Assembly (NCBI RefSeq): GCF_028618515.1
Contig: NZ_JAQITB010000008.1
Span: forward strand, 1-64,000
Reading direction: 5' to 3'
DNA length: 64,000 nt
DNA from: Bartonella sp. ML69XJBT
Lineage (GTDB): Bacteria; Pseudomonadota; Alphaproteobacteria; Rhizobiales; Rhizobiaceae
Below, piece after piece: positions 21,506 to 31,495 of the stretch. Below the pieces are notes generated by a model that ran no database searches, was not told where the DNA came from, and saw nothing but the letters and a program-made list of their open reading frames with translations. Numbering within the stretch: position 1 is the stretch's first letter; each line of letters opens with the position of its first letter. The position numbers and the translations under genes are program-made.

Positions 21506-21838
21506 CTATGATTTATTACAAGGAATATTTTTCTCTTTTAACAGTTCTTGCAATTCATTATTTTGAAACATTTCTTTCACAATATCACAACCACCAACAA
21601 ACTCACCTTTGATATAGAGTTGTGGAATTGTTGGCCAATTTGAGTAGTCTTTAATTCCTTGACGCAATTCATGAGAAGTTAAGATATTGATCCCTTTATA
21701 ATCTAATCCTAAATAATCAAGGATTTGAACAACCTGTCCTGAGAATCCGCATTGCGGAGCATTGGGGGTTCCCTTCATGAATAAAACGACGTCATTTTCT
21801 TTAATTTCGTTGTCAATAAAATCATGAACAGTGCTCAT
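21506..21838 (-). CDS. grxD: monothiol glutaredoxin, Grx4 family
   Basis: Carries or transfers a [2Fe-2S] cluster together with BolA and acts in iron regulation. The 110 residues include [19 protein letters not shown] with the monothiol CGFS active site, then the glutathione-binding [24 protein letters not shown] lies 7 bases upstream of the ATG. It follows bolA by 100 bases at the end of the purine operon, an arrangement common in the order. Confidence 0.95.
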   Translation of the reverse strand: MSTVHDFIDNEIKENDVVLFMKGTPNAPQCGFSGQVVQILDYLGLDYKGINILTSHELRQGIKDYSNWPTIPQLYIKGEFVGGCDIVKEMFQNNELQELLKEKNIPCNKS

Positions 21839-21937
21839 CTTTATTCCTCAATATTGCAGATTTTGTAAATGTATGTTGTACATTCATGATATTTTCTACT
21901 CGTATTGAGTGAATGAATGCAAGAAGAATTTTTAAAA

Positions 21938-22171
21938 TCATTTGGGAATATTCGTTTGCAGCATTAACGCATGAAGATCATTTCCCATATTGCCTTTAAG
22001 AGCATCATAGACCATTTTATGTTGCTGGACACGGCTTTTCCCGCGAAAACTTTCAGAAGTCACCTCAGCAGCGTAATGCTCTCCATCGCCAGCCAGATCA
22101 CGAATTATCACAGTTGCATCGGGAATACCTTCGCGAATAAGTGTTTCAATCGCATGGGCACTCATTGCCAT
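21938..22171 (-). CDS. BolA family protein
   Basis: 77-residue BolA-fold protein that partners monothiol glutaredoxin in iron-sulfur cluster handling. The conserved C-terminal signature FRGKSRVQQHKMVYDALKGN carries the cluster-ligand His. AAGGAG lies 8 bases upstream of the ATG at 22171. It sits between purL and grxD on one strand, supporting a BolA-Grx complex. Confidence 0.93.
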   Translation of the reverse strand: MAMSAHAIETLIREGIPDATVIIRDLAGDGEHYAAEVTSESFRGKSRVQQHKMVYDALKGNMGNDLHALMLQTNIPK

Positions 22172-22235
22172 GATTATTCTCCTTTATTTATTCTTTGTCA
22201 GAATCGCATTAAGTCAAGTAGAGACGAAGAACTTT

Positions 22236-24446
22236 TTATTCCTCGCCCATGAATTGCGGAAACCAACTTTCATAAGCTTGTGTAAGTTTGTCTATGGAAA
22301 GTGCTAATATCCCCTCTATGTCAAGAGAATCACCCTCAACTCGACCAAGTTCCGTTAAAGAAACTGCGTTTGTTTGTGCGAGTTCTTTAAGATCGCTGAG
22401 GGCATGAGATTTGACGCTTAAAAGATAACGCGCTTGGTCTTCTGCAAAAAGCTCTGCATGAGATGGTTGCTTGTTGCTTAATTTGACTTTTATTCCTTTC
22501 TCAGCTTTTATGACCATTTCTGCAAGAGCAATGGCTAATCCACCATCAGAAATATCATGAGCGGCATTTACAAAACCATGATGAATGACATCTCGAACAA
22601 ATTGTCCATGCTTTTTTTCAAGCTGTAAATCTACCTGAGGTGGTGCACCTGTCTCAATATTTAAAATATTACGTGCATAGATTGATTGACCTAAATGAGA
22701 GCCGCATGCTCCAATCAAAACAATAGTATCTCCATTTTGCATACCACTGATTGTTACCATTTTAGACCAGTCAGCAAGAAGGCCGACACCAGCAATTGTT
22801 GGGGTAGGAAGAATTGCTTCTCCATTGGTTTCATTATAAAGAGAAACATTTCCTGAAACGATAGGGAAGTCGAGGATTCTACAAGCTTCCCCTATACCTT
22901 TAATGGCAAAAACCAATTGTCCCATAATTTCAGGTTTTTCAGGATTACCAAAATTGAGATTATCTGTAGCGGCTAATGGTGTTGCACCTGTCGTGCTGAT
23001 ATTTCGCCAGCATTCTGCGACGGCTTGTTTTCCTCCTTCATAAGGATCAGCTTCACAATAGCGAGGTGTTACATCAGAAGAAAAAGCAAGAGCACGTTTG
23101 TCATGACTGCTTACACGAATGACTCCAGCATCACCTCCTGGACGAACAAGCGTATTTCCTTGAATAAGTGTATCATATTGTTCATAAACCCATCGCCTTG
23201 AACTTTGATCAGCAGAATTCAATAATGAGAGAAGTGCATCTCCCAAATTTTCAACCTTCTCAATTTCTTCTACTTTAAGAAGTGGCTTTTTTACGGGTTC
23301 ACTCCAAGGACGATCATAAACAGGCGCTTCATTCCCAAGTTCCTTGATGGGAAGATTGACGACTTCCTCTCCTTGATGAAAGACACGGAAACGTAAATCA
23401 TCGGTTGTTTTTCCAATAATGGAAAAATGAAGTCCCCATTTATGAAAAATTGCTGCGGCTTGCTTTTCTAGCTCTGGTTTCAATATCATGAGCATGCGTT
23501 CCTGGCTTTCAGAAAGCATCATTTCATAGGCTGTCATGTTTTCTTCACGAACAGGAACTTTATCAAGATTAAGCTGTATCCCTAAATCTCCTTTTGCTCC
23601 CATTTCAACCGCAGAAGATGTTAAACCTGCTGCACCCATATCTTGAATAGCAACGACAGCTCTCAGTTCCATGAGTTCTAAGCAAGCTTCAAGAAGGCAT
23701 TTTTCTGTAAAAGGATCACCTACTTGGACTGTTGGGCGTTTTTCACTCATTGAATCGTCAAATTCGGCAGAAGCCATTGTTGCTCCACCAACACCATCAC
23801 GTCCTGTTTTTGCCCCAAGATAAACAACAGGAAGTCCTACTCCTTGGGCTTTGGAATAAAAAAGAGAGTTGGTCTTTGCAATACCAGCGACAAAGGCATT
23901 TACAAGGATATTGCCATTATAGCGCTTGTCAAAATTGACTTCTCCACCAACGGTTGGGACGCCAAAAGCATTACTATAACCACCTATTCCAGAAACAACA
24001 CCAGAAACAAGGTGGCGTGTTCGAGGATGACTTGGAGCCCCAAATCGCAAGGCATTCATAGCTGCAACAGGACGTGCACCCATGGTAAAGACATCACGCA
24101 AAATACCACCAACACCCGTTGCTGCACCTTGATAAGGTTCAATATAGGAGGGATGGTTATGGCTTTCCATTTTGAAAACAACGCATTGCCCCTCACCAAT
24201 ATCAACGACACCAGCATTTTCACCAGGTCCTTGAATGACACATTTTCCTTCTGTTGGAAGTGTTTTAAGCCATTTTTTGGATGATTTGTAGGAACAATGT
24301 TCGTTCCACATTGCCGAAAAAATTCCCAGCTCAGTAAAGGTTGGCTCTCTACCAATTAAGGTCAGGATATGTTGATATTCATTATCTTTTAGACCGTGTT
24401 GGACAATGAGTTCTGGCGTAATGGCTCTGTTATTGCAAGGATTCAT
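22236..24446 (-). CDS. purL: phosphoribosylformylglycinamidine synthase subunit PurL
   Basis: Fourth step of purine synthesis: FGAR plus glutamine and ATP to FGAM. At 736 residues this is the small PurL form that needs separate PurQ and PurS, both encoded just upstream. Recognisable are [36 protein letters not shown], the ATP-binding VGDPFTEK region, and the second half GNVSLYNET and [16 protein letters not shown]. bolA begins 65 bases downstream. A 290-base AT-rich gap separates it from purQ; I found nothing in that gap. Confidence 0.97.
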   Translation of the reverse strand: MNPCNNRAITPELIVQHGLKDNEYQHILTLIGREPTFTELGIFSAMWNEHCSYKSSKKWLKTLPTEGKCVIQGPGENAGVVDIGEGQCVVFKMESHNHPSYIEPYQGAATGVGGILRDVFTMGARPVAAMNALRFGAPSHPRTRHLVSGVVSGIGGYSNAFGVPTVGGEVNFDKRYNGNILVNAFVAGIAKTNSLFYSKAQGVGLPVVYLGAKTGRDGVGGATMASAEFDDSMSEKRPTVQVGDPFTEKCLLEACLELMELRAVVAIQDMGAAGLTSSAVEMGAKGDLGIQLNLDKVPVREENMTAYEMMLSESQERMLMILKPELEKQAAAIFHKWGLHFSIIGKTTDDLRFRVFHQGEEVVNLPIKELGNEAPVYDRPWSEPVKKPLLKVEEIEKVENLGDALLSLLNSADQSSRRWVYEQYDTLIQGNTLVRPGGDAGVIRVSSHDKRALAFSSDVTPRYCEADPYEGGKQAVAECWRNISTTGATPLAATDNLNFGNPEKPEIMGQLVFAIKGIGEACRILDFPIVSGNVSLYNETNGEAILPTPTIAGVGLLADWSKMVTISGMQNGDTIVLIGACGSHLGQSIYARNILNIETGAPPQVDLQLEKKHGQFVRDVIHHGFVNAAHDISDGGLAIALAEMVIKAEKGIKVKLSNKQPSHAELFAEDQARYLLSVKSHALSDLKELAQTNAVSLTELGRVEGDSLDIEGILALSIDKLTQAYESWFPQFMGEE

Positions 24447-24736
24447 GAATTTTTATCCGTCAAATTGATCAAGATTTAGCATCTTTATTATTTTAAATCT
24501 AGCAGCTTAGGTCATCAAGGGGCTTATCGTTTGATAAGGCAGTGGTCTATAGATCCTAAACGAAAATGCTTGTTATTGTCTCTTGTTATTAAGGTCTTTT
24601 GAATAAATCTTTGTGTGTTTTTAAAGTACACTCCGTTGTGTTTGTAAAAATATTTTATTGGTAAATTTGTCGTGTGGGAAAATGATACAGATTTTTGACT
24701 TTAACACAGTGAGGCAGCATAAAATCTTCTTTGTTA

Positions 24737-25408
24737 TTATCCATTGGTCAATTCTAAAGCACTTTGGAAAAGCAAACGACCATCAGTACCACCATGTGCG
24801 GGTTCAATAAAATTTTCAGGATGAGGCATCATACCAAGAATATTACCAGCCTTATTGACGATACCAGCAATGTCCTTTATCGAACCGTTAGGATTTGTAT
24901 TTTCTGCATAGCGAAAAACAATTTGCTCATCGTCTTCCATTTGTTTTAATGTCTCACTGTCGACAAAATAATTTCCATCGTGATGTGCAACAGGACAACG
25001 AATAATTTGCCCTTTGGAATAATAGCGAGAAAATTTTGTATTGGCATTTACCACTTCAAGCTTTATTTCACGACAAACAAATTTCAATGAGGTGTTACGC
25101 ATTAAAGTGCCAGGTAATAAACCAGCTTCCAATAAAATTTGAAATCCATTACATATGCCAATAATTGTAACACCTTTTTTTGCTTTCTCACGCACAGCTT
25201 GTAAAACGGGGGTTCTTGCACCGATAGCTCCACATCTTAAATAGTCCCCATAAGAAAAACCACCAGGAATAACAATGATATCTACATCCGGAATTGTTGT
25301 TTCTGTTTGCCAAATTTTTAACGGTTCGATTCCTGTTATATGGCGTAGTGCTGCAACCATATCCCCATCGCGATTTAATCCAGGTAATTGAATAATAGCA
25401 GTTTTCAT
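24737..25408 (-). CDS. purQ: phosphoribosylformylglycinamidine synthase subunit PurQ
   Basis: Class I glutamine amidotransferase subunit that supplies ammonia to PurL. About 223 residues with the oxyanion region [17 protein letters not shown], nucleophile Cys in GICNGFQIL, and the His-Glu pair in [15 protein letters not shown]. The ATG at 25408 ([12 protein letters not shown]) fits the family; an in-frame GTG at 25420 immediately after purS is an alternative. It forms a tight unit with purS. Confidence 0.95.
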   Translation of the reverse strand: MKTAIIQLPGLNRDGDMVAALRHITGIEPLKIWQTETTIPDVDIIVIPGGFSYGDYLRCGAIGARTPVLQAVREKAKKGVTIIGICNGFQILLEAGLLPGTLMRNTSLKFVCREIKLEVVNANTKFSRYYSKGQIIRCPVAHHDGNYFVDSETLKQMEDDEQIVFRYAENTNPNGSIKDIAGIVNKAGNILGMMPHPENFIEPAHGGTDGRLLFQSALELTNG

Positions 25409-25420
25409 GAAGTGTCCCAC

Positions 25421-25660
25421 TTACAGAAGCTCTATAGTGCAGTCTTCAATGACGGTATTTGCCAGTAACTCTTTACACATTTCTTCAAGTTTTTGCGTTG
25501 CAGTTTCAGAAGGCTGATCATCGAGCACAACATCAAAAACTTTTCCTTGGCGAACGGAATGAATGCCTTTGAACGCTAAACTTTTTAAAGCACCTACAAT
25601 TGCTTCTCCTTGTGGGTCAAGGACACTGTTTTTTAAAGTCACTGTAACACGTGCTTTCAT
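25421..25660 (-). CDS. purS: phosphoribosylformylglycinamidine synthase subunit PurS
   Basis: Small 79-residue structural subunit of the PurLQS complex. It begins MKARVTVTLKNSVLDPQGEA, the standard PurS opening, and contains VRQGKVFDVVL. It lies between purC and purQ with almost no gap to purQ. Confidence 0.95.
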   Translation of the reverse strand: MKARVTVTLKNSVLDPQGEAIVGALKSLAFKGIHSVRQGKVFDVVLDDQPSETATQKLEEMCKELLANTVIEDCTIELL

Positions 25661-25738
25661 TTTTTATCTCCTGTCGCTAAAGTTCCTCTTCTTAAAGAGG
25701 TTCATTTGCTAATATTAAAGGAAGGTGATTTCATGTCA

Positions 25739-26506
25739 CTATTTTACTAATACTGGACCAGTTGGTCGTGGAGGTTCATTCTCATTGATAATGCCAAGGC
25801 GTTTTGCCACTTCTTGATAAGCGTTAATAAGCCCACCCATATCACGCCGAAAACGATCTTTATCCATTTTTTCTCGCGTTTGCATATCCCATAACCTTGC
25901 AGAATCAGGAGAGATTTCATCAGCAAGAACAATACGCATTGTTTCATCTTCCCATAGGCGTCCAAATTCCATTTTGAAATCAATGAGCTGAATGTTAACA
26001 CCTGCAAAAAGCCCGGAAAGAAAATCATTAATACGAATCGAAAGTTGCATAATATCTTCTATTTCTTGGGGAACAGCCCATCCAAAGGCAGTGATATGCT
26101 CTTCCGTTACCATTGGATCATCAAGAGAATCATTTTTATAGTAAAATTCAATAATGGATTGCGAAAGGGCAGTTCCTTCTTCCAGCCCCAAACGCTTGGC
26201 AAGAGAACCAGCAGCAACGTTACGAACAACAACTTCCAATGGAATAATTTCAACGGCTTTAATGAGCTGTTCGCGCATATTTATGCGTTTAATAAAATGG
26301 GTCGGGATACCCAAACGGCTAAGATGACTAAAGATATGTTCCGAAATACGGTTATTTAAAACCCCTTTTCCGTCGATAATTTCATGTTTTTTTGCATTAA
26401 AGGCAGTTGCGTCATCTTTAAAAAATTGAATATAGGTCCCTGGTTCAGGTCCTTCATATAAAATTTTGGCCTTGCCTTCATAAATACGGTGGCGACGATT
26501 CATCAT
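25739..26506 (-). CDS. purC: SAICAR synthetase
   Basis: Ligates aspartate to CAIR in purine synthesis. The 255 residues begin with [20 protein letters not shown]. The family signatures are [18 protein letters not shown], and IDFKMEFGR with [12 protein letters not shown]. Start is one of two adjacent ATGs (26506 or 26503). First gene of the purC-purS-purQ-purL-bolA-grxD run. Confidence 0.96.
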   Translation of the reverse strand: MMNRRHRIYEGKAKILYEGPEPGTYIQFFKDDATAFNAKKHEIIDGKGVLNNRISEHIFSHLSRLGIPTHFIKRINMREQLIKAVEIIPLEVVVRNVAAGSLAKRLGLEEGTALSQSIIEFYYKNDSLDDPMVTEEHITAFGWAVPQEIEDIMQLSIRINDFLSGLFAGVNIQLIDFKMEFGRLWEDETMRIVLADEISPDSARLWDMQTREKMDKDRFRRDMGGLINAYQEVAKRLGIINENEPPRPTGPVLVK

Positions 26507-26681
26507 GATTCTCTATTGATTTGAGAGGTTTCTAATAACACTGATAAGTAATACTATCCTAATTGTCAGAAATTCTCAATGATTGCTATAGCACTTCTTA
26601 TATTTTTTGTCATTGGGACTTTGAGCAAAGAGTCATGAAACTACAAATATAGAGAGCGTGAAGGCACTTATCTCTCTTTCA

Positions 26682-27230
26682 TTAAATTTTTGCAAGAAAA
26701 TGAGAGAGAACCATAAGTCCTTCAGGCCAAGGTCCATGTCCAGATTCTGCATTAATGTGGCCAGATTGCCCAGCATCAACAAACAGTGCACCCCAATCAT
26801 TCGCAAGTTTTTCTGCTACTGAAAATTGACAAAATTCATCGTTGCGGCTGGCTATAATGACAGAGGGGAATGGTAATTTTTTACTATGATAGGGACCAAA
26901 TGTCATAAAATGTTTGGGGCGGATGTTTTCATTGTTTACATCTGGAGGTGCAACAAAAAAGGCGCCACAAACTTTTTCTGCGTTTTGTTTCGTTGCATGA
27001 ATAGCTGTAGGTACGCCTAATGAGTGGGCAATAATCACAACAGGTTTTTGTGCTTGTGCAATGGCGCTTTTAACCTCATGAACCCATTCTTCACAAACAG
27101 GTTTCGACCAATGGGTTTGTTGAACGCAGCGGGCTGTAGACAATTTTTTTTCCCATCGTGTTTGCCAATGATCAGGACCAGACCCTTTGTAGCCAGGAAC
27201 AATAAGAATATCGAGTTGATTTGCTTTCAT
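26682..27230 (-). CDS. RBBP9/YdeN-type serine hydrolase
   Basis: Small alpha/beta hydrolase of 182 residues. It starts with the family pattern LIVPGYKGSGPDHWQTRWE. The nucleophile Ser70 lies in IIAHSLGV, an Asp follows in IASRNDEFC, and the His lies in GQSGHINAESGHGPWPEG. The natural substrate is unknown. It follows purB on the same strand after about 80 bases. Confidence 0.88.
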   Translation of the reverse strand: MKANQLDILIVPGYKGSGPDHWQTRWEKKLSTARCVQQTHWSKPVCEEWVHEVKSAIAQAQKPVVIIAHSLGVPTAIHATKQNAEKVCGAFFVAPPDVNNENIRPKHFMTFGPYHSKKLPFPSVIIASRNDEFCQFSVAEKLANDWGALFVDAGQSGHINAESGHGPWPEGLMVLSHFLAKI

Positions 27231-27313
27231 TAATTGCTTCTTTCATTACCACAGCTTTTGTTTCATAAGGCAAGGACAACATGCTTGTTGCTTGTGTACA
27301 ATATATGCTTTTG

Positions 27314-28618
27314 TCATTTTCCAAAAACGCGTTGAAAAATCGTGTTGATATGTTTGGTGTGGTAGGAAAGATCAAATTTTTCACGAAGTTCTGCTTCACT
27401 TAAAGCTTTTGTAACATCTTTGTCATGGAGTAATTCTTCTAAAAAATCTTTTCCTTGTTCCCACACCTTCATCGCATTGCGTTGTACAATTCGGTAAGAA
27501 TCTTCACGACTCATTCCAGCTTGCGTGAGTGCTAAAAGCACTCGTTGTGAATGAACAAGCCCTCGGAATTTGTTGAGATTTTTTTGCATATTTTCTGGAT
27601 AGACAATTAAATTTTCAATAACAGATGTGAGTCGAGCAAGAGCAAAATCAAGGGTAATGGTAGCATCAGGGCCAATATAGCGCTCAACAGATGAATGGGA
27701 AATATCTCGTTCATGCCAAAGTGCTACATTTTCCATGGCAGGTATTGCAAAGGCACGTACCATACGCGCTAATCCAGTAAGATTTTCGGTTAAAACTGGA
27801 TTACGCTTATGGGGCATAGCCGATGAGCCTTTTTGTCCAGGTGAAAAATATTCTTCTGCTTCCAAAACTTCTGTTCGTTGTAGATGACGTATTTCTATAG
27901 CTAATCTTTCAATGGATGATGCAATAACACCAAGCGTTGCAAAGAACATGGCGTGACGATCGCGTGGTATAACTTGGGTGGAAACGGGTTCAGGATGCAG
28001 TCCCAATGCTTTTGCCACATGTTCTTCAACGCGTGGGTCAATATTTGCAAAAGTGCCTACGGCACCTGAAATAGCGCAAGTGGAAATTTCTTCTCGTGCG
28101 GCAAGAAGGCGTTTGCGACACCGAGAAAATTCAGCGTATGCAAGAGCGAATTTGACACCAAATGTTATTGGTTCAGCATGAATACCGTGACTGCGTCCAA
28201 TGGTAATTGTTTCTTTATGTTCAAAAGCACGTTTTTTTAATGCTTCAAGAAGTTGGTCTATGTCTTTTAGCAAAATATTACTGGCACGCATCAGTTGTAT
28301 ATTAAGCGTTGTATCTAGAATATCTGATGAGGTCATACCTTGATGAATGAAACGTGCTTCTGGGCCAATAAATTCAGCTAAGTGGGTTAGAAATGCTATA
28401 ACATCGTGCTTGGTGATGTCCTCAATTTCATTAATGCGATTGACATCAAATTCGGCGGCTTTTCCTTTTTCCCAAATAATGTTTGCGGCTTCTTGTGGAA
28501 TAATACCCAGTTTTGCTAGCGCATCACAGGCATGTGCTTCAATTTCAAACCAAATACGATACTTTGTTTGTGGTGACCAAATTGTTACCATTTCAGGGCG
28601 GGAATAACGTGTTATCAT
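27314..28618 (-). CDS. purB: adenylosuccinate lyase
   Basis: Cleaves SAICAR and adenylosuccinate, releasing fumarate. About 434 residues from MITRYSRPEMVTIWSPQTKY, the true family N-terminus. The frame is open 37 codons further upstream into rpe, but the ATG at 28618 has AAGGA 7 bases ahead and is chosen. The fumarase/lyase signature SSAMPHKRNPV is present near residue 260 and GMTSSDILDTTLN near 90. It starts 10 bases after the rpe stop, so rpe-purB are one transcript. Confidence 0.96.
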   Translation of the reverse strand: MITRYSRPEMVTIWSPQTKYRIWFEIEAHACDALAKLGIIPQEAANIIWEKGKAAEFDVNRINEIEDITKHDVIAFLTHLAEFIGPEARFIHQGMTSSDILDTTLNIQLMRASNILLKDIDQLLEALKKRAFEHKETITIGRSHGIHAEPITFGVKFALAYAEFSRCRKRLLAAREEISTCAISGAVGTFANIDPRVEEHVAKALGLHPEPVSTQVIPRDRHAMFFATLGVIASSIERLAIEIRHLQRTEVLEAEEYFSPGQKGSSAMPHKRNPVLTENLTGLARMVRAFAIPAMENVALWHERDISHSSVERYIGPDATITLDFALARLTSVIENLIVYPENMQKNLNKFRGLVHSQRVLLALTQAGMSREDSYRIVQRNAMKVWEQGKDFLEELLHDKDVTKALSEAELREKFDLSYHTKHINTIFQRVFGK

Positions 28619-28628
28619 GACTTTTTCC

Positions 28629-29303
28629 TTATTGTGAGTGAATTGCGGCTTGGCGCAGTGCATTAATACGGGTTTTGTAAAGCGCTTTGTTGCCTTCTTT
28701 ATAAATTGCAGAGCCTGCGACAAATACATTTGCGCCCGCTTTCGCAGTTATCCCAATTGTATCAACAGTGATACCACCATCAACTTCAAGATCAATAGGT
28801 CTGTTTGCAATCATGCTTTTAATGCGTTTGATTTTATCTTTCATTTCTGGAATAAACTTCTGTCCTCCAAAACCAGGATTGACTGTCATGATGAGGATAA
28901 GATCTAATTGATCAAGCAAATACTCAACTATATGTTCTGGCGTGCTTGGATTGAGAGCAATTCCTGCTTTTTTCCCCATTGCTTTAATTGTTTGCAGCGA
29001 ACGGTGAAGATGGGGAGTTGTTTCAGCGTGAATGGTTATAATATCTGAGCCAGCCTTTGCAAAAGCTTCTAAATAAGGATCTACAGGTGTGATCATCAAG
29101 TGGACGTCAAATATTGCTTTGGTTAATGGGCGGAGAACCTTGACGATATCTGGGCCAAAAGTGATATTAGGAACAAAGTGGCCATCCATGATATCAAGAT
29201 GAAGCCAATCTGCTCCAGCATCAATAACATCAAGTACTTCTTGACCAAGTTTGGAGAAATCACAGGCCAAGAGCGAAGGTGAAATGAGGTGAGAATGGGG
29301 CAT
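28629..29303 (-). CDS. rpe: ribulose-phosphate 3-epimerase
   Basis: Interconverts ribulose-5-phosphate and xylulose-5-phosphate in the pentose phosphate pathway, which also feeds PRPP for the purine genes nearby. The 224-residue TIM barrel shows [16 protein letters not shown], metal-binding [30 protein letters not shown], the catalytic Asp in DLEVDGGI, and [15 protein letters not shown] lies 7 bases before the ATG. Confidence 0.96.
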   Translation of the reverse strand: MPHSHLISPSLLACDFSKLGQEVLDVIDAGADWLHLDIMDGHFVPNITFGPDIVKVLRPLTKAIFDVHLMITPVDPYLEAFAKAGSDIITIHAETTPHLHRSLQTIKAMGKKAGIALNPSTPEHIVEYLLDQLDLILIMTVNPGFGGQKFIPEMKDKIKRIKSMIANRPIDLEVDGGITVDTIGITAKAGANVFVAGSAIYKEGNKALYKTRINALRQAAIHSQ

Positions 29304-29446
29304 GAAGATCTCCTTGATAGGCTGTTTTTATCATGTTGTTTTGTATACTAAAATATCTTTTGTGCTATGACGTAAAAGAAAAATACATGTCATGAATTTT
29401 TTATGGAAAAATTATTGGGAATTTAAAAGCTGTATAAGTGAAGGAT

Positions 29447-29980
29447 ATGTCAAACCATACAACACGTTTAATGCCTAAACTTCAACATAATATTACTGTT
29501 TCTTCGCAAGAATATCGAGATGCTATGAGTCATTTTGCAGGAGCTGTGCATATTGTGACCACAAATGGTATGAGAGGAAGACGCGGGGTAACGGTTTCAG
29601 CGTGTTGTTCTTTATCTGATGATCCTCCAACTATTCTTGTTTGTCTTATGCGGCATAACTTCAAGAATCGATTGTTTATGGAGAATGGGAACTTTTGTGT
29701 GAATAGTTTAGCGGGTAAACATCGTCCACTAGCGGATATTTTTTCTAGGCGTTGCAATATTACACAAAAAGAACGTTTTGATATCGCACAATGGAAGACG
29801 TTGCTAACTGGCGCACCTAGTCTTTCAGATGCTTTAGCGTCTTTTGATTGTCGTTTAATTTGTTGGCATGAACATGCAACCCATTGTGTTTTGATTGGTG
29901 AAGTTGTTGCGATCAGCCTTAATCAAGAAAAAGACGCTTTGATGTATTTGAATCGTAAATATCACACTCTATCTTTGTAA
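29447..29980 (+). CDS. flavin reductase-like domain protein
   Basis: FMN-binding split-barrel protein of the flavin reductase family (HpaC/RutF/NTA component B type), which supplies reduced flavin to a partner monooxygenase. About 177 residues with YRDAMSHFAGAVHIVTTNG, VTVSACCSLSDDPPTILVCL and NGNFCVNSLAGKHRPLADIF. A GTG at 29438 and an ATG at 29471 are possible starts; none has a well-placed ribosome site. The partner oxygenase is not adjacent; the FAD monooxygenase at 7.7 kb is single-component by fold and is not its obvious partner. Confidence 0.8.
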   Translation: MSNHTTRLMPKLQHNITVSSQEYRDAMSHFAGAVHIVTTNGMRGRRGVTVSACCSLSDDPPTILVCLMRHNFKNRLFMENGNFCVNSLAGKHRPLADIFSRRCNITQKERFDIAQWKTLLTGAPSLSDALASFDCRLICWHEHATHCVLIGEVVAISLNQEKDALMYLNRKYHTLSL

Positions 29981-30295
29981 AGTTTTTTGTTTTTTACATA
30001 TTGAGACAATTGATTGTTAATATATTTAAGGTTTAGCGAAATCATTGGATAAAGATGAGTTTACATGACACTGAATATCTACATTATTTATGGTTTATAG
30101 GCATGGCTAAAAAGATGGATAGAAGAGCCCTGAACAACTGGTTATGTTGAGAAAATATATTTTATGCAAAAAAGTTGTGGAAACATACTCCGTGGCTTTA
30201 AACACATTTTTAAGTAGATGGAAAAAGAATTTTACACTTGTGTTGCGTGGTGTTGCACAATATAGAGTCCGCACATACCATATATGGAGGTTTTT

Positions 30296-30304
30296 ATGGC
30301 ATGA
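30296..30304 (+). other. possible two-codon leader ORF ATG-GCA-TGA in front of dksA
   Basis: GGAGG at 30286-30290 is 5 bases from an ATG at 30296 that reads ATG GCA TGA. Its stop overlaps the dksA ATG at 30301. The same GGAGG is 10 bases from the dksA start. The mini-frame could be chance, or could couple dksA translation to reinitiation. Confidence 0.3.
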
Positions 30305-30717
30305 GCGAAGAGATTGATCATCAATATCGCCCTAGTGAAGATGAGCCTTTTATGAATGAGCGACAAAAGGCATATTTTCGTGCTAAATTAGTTTCTTGGA
30401 AAAATGATATATTAAGAGAAGCGCGTGAGACTTTAGAAAATTTGCAAGAAGAGAATGTTGCTCAACCTGATTTGACCGATAGAGCGTCTAGCGAAACTGA
30501 TCGTACAATTGAATTACGTGCTCGTGATCGTCAGAGGAAACTCATTTCAAAAATAGATGCTGCTTTGGAGCGCATTGATAATGGAACTTACGGTTTTTGT
30601 GAGGAAACTGGCGAGCCTATTAGTATAAAGCGTCTTGAAGCCCGACCAATTGCAGTTTTATCGTTGGAAGCACAAGAGCGCCATGAACGACGAGAAAGAG
30701 TTTATCGCGATGATTAA
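30301..30717 (+). CDS. dksA: RNA polymerase-binding transcription factor DksA
   Basis: Binds the secondary channel of RNA polymerase and works with (p)ppGpp. 138 residues from MSEEIDHQYRPSEDEPFM; the frame extends 21 codons upstream, but the ATG at 30301 with GGAGG 10 bases ahead fits the family. The coiled-coil tip keeps the D-x-x-D-x-A pattern (Asp57, Asp60, Ala62). Of the four zinc-finger cysteines only Cys100 remains; the others align to Thr103, Ser121 and Ala124, so zinc is probably not bound. Single-cysteine DksA forms are known in alphaproteobacteria. The 320-base upstream gap holds no other gene I can support. Confidence 0.93.
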   Translation: MSEEIDHQYRPSEDEPFMNERQKAYFRAKLVSWKNDILREARETLENLQEENVAQPDLTDRASSETDRTIELRARDRQRKLISKIDAALERIDNGTYGFCEETGEPISIKRLEARPIAVLSLEAQERHERRERVYRDD

Positions 30718-30769
30718 AATCGATTACAATGTTTGCCAAATGAAACTCTTAGTGCTGGAATTGAGCATT

Positions 30770-31285
30770 TCATTTGTTTTGAGGGGGGATAAATAAAGAT
30801 GGTTCGTGCCGTCCTTCGATTTCGGCGGTGATTGCTGAATCTTCTACATGTTGCTTCATAAAAGAAGCAGTGTTGTTGCTTTGCACGTGTTCTCTTTTAT
30901 CTAAAGATCTTTGTTCTGTGGACATGTTGCTCAGATTGGTTTTTTTTATCGATAATGTTGGCTGTGTGTCTTCCTTTTTTATGAGAGACGTACTGTTTAT
31001 GTTGGCTTCTACAACAATGTCTGTAAGTCCGCCAATAAGAAGCAAATGCTCTTTATTATCACAACGTACCAAAACAAGACGACGTGTACGATCTATAACA
31101 ACTGTTTCGCAGAGAGTTAATCGCGGTGGACGCTTATTTCTATGGATACTAAGCCTCTTTCTCTTTAAACGGCTTAAAAACAGGATGAGCATAGCAATAG
31201 CTATGCATGTTATGACGCAAAACACAAAGCTTGTGATTATGTTAGCGGTGGTTGTACCTATTTGGTTTGATAACCAGATAACCAT
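30770..31285 (-). CDS. FliO-like single-pass membrane protein
   Basis: 171 residues. One transmembrane helix lies at about 15-40 (ANIITSFVFCVITCIAIAML), then a basic stretch and a compact domain with RLTLCETVVIDRTRRLVLVR and LLLIGGLTDIVVE. This is the pattern of the flagellar export protein FliO domain. The C-terminal 70 residues are polar and probably disordered. GGGAGAA precedes the ATG. No flagellar gene is nearby; the position between dksA and cckA suggests a role outside flagellar export or a relic of one. It is divergent from cckA. Confidence 0.7.
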   Translation of the reverse strand: MVIWLSNQIGTTTANIITSFVFCVITCIAIAMLILFLSRLKRKRLSIHRNKRPPRLTLCETVVIDRTRRLVLVRCDNKEHLLLIGGLTDIVVEANINSTSLIKKEDTQPTLSIKKTNLSNMSTEQRSLDKREHVQSNNTASFMKQHVEDSAITAEIEGRHEPSLFIPPQNK

Positions 31286-31457
31286 AAAACTTCTCCCATT
31301 TTAGAATGGAAATATTATTTTTATTGAGACAGCTTTGTAAATATACCCTAAAGAGAGTTTCTTAATAATATAAGAAAAAATCTTTTAACATTGAGTGATT
31401 TGTTTTGAGGGGATATTATCATAGTATATACTTTATAACAACGGTTATAGAGGCAAT

Positions 31458-31480
31458 TTATCGCTAAGCAATAGCGATAA
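31458..31480. promoter_or_regulatory. 9-bp inverted repeat just upstream of cckA
   Basis: TTATCGCTA and TAGCGATAA are perfect complements around AGCAA. The site ends 15 bases before the cckA ATG and abuts the ribosome site (AAGG at about 31483). It could be a repressor operator or a 5' leader hairpin that affects translation. No known consensus was recognised. Confidence 0.5.
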
Positions 31481-31495
31481 TCAAGGCAAAGTGAG

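Noticed and set aside
23844-24284. 146-codon plus-strand open frame
   Set aside because: Antisense to purL, no ribosome site, no family resemblance.
24447-24736. gap between purL and purQ checked for a riboswitch or small gene
   Set aside because: Only AT-rich sequence without a recognisable fold or frame.
30828-31304. 158-codon plus-strand open frame
   Set aside because: Antisense to the FliO-like gene, whose membrane helix and domain are recognisable; cysteine- and leucine-rich shadow translation.
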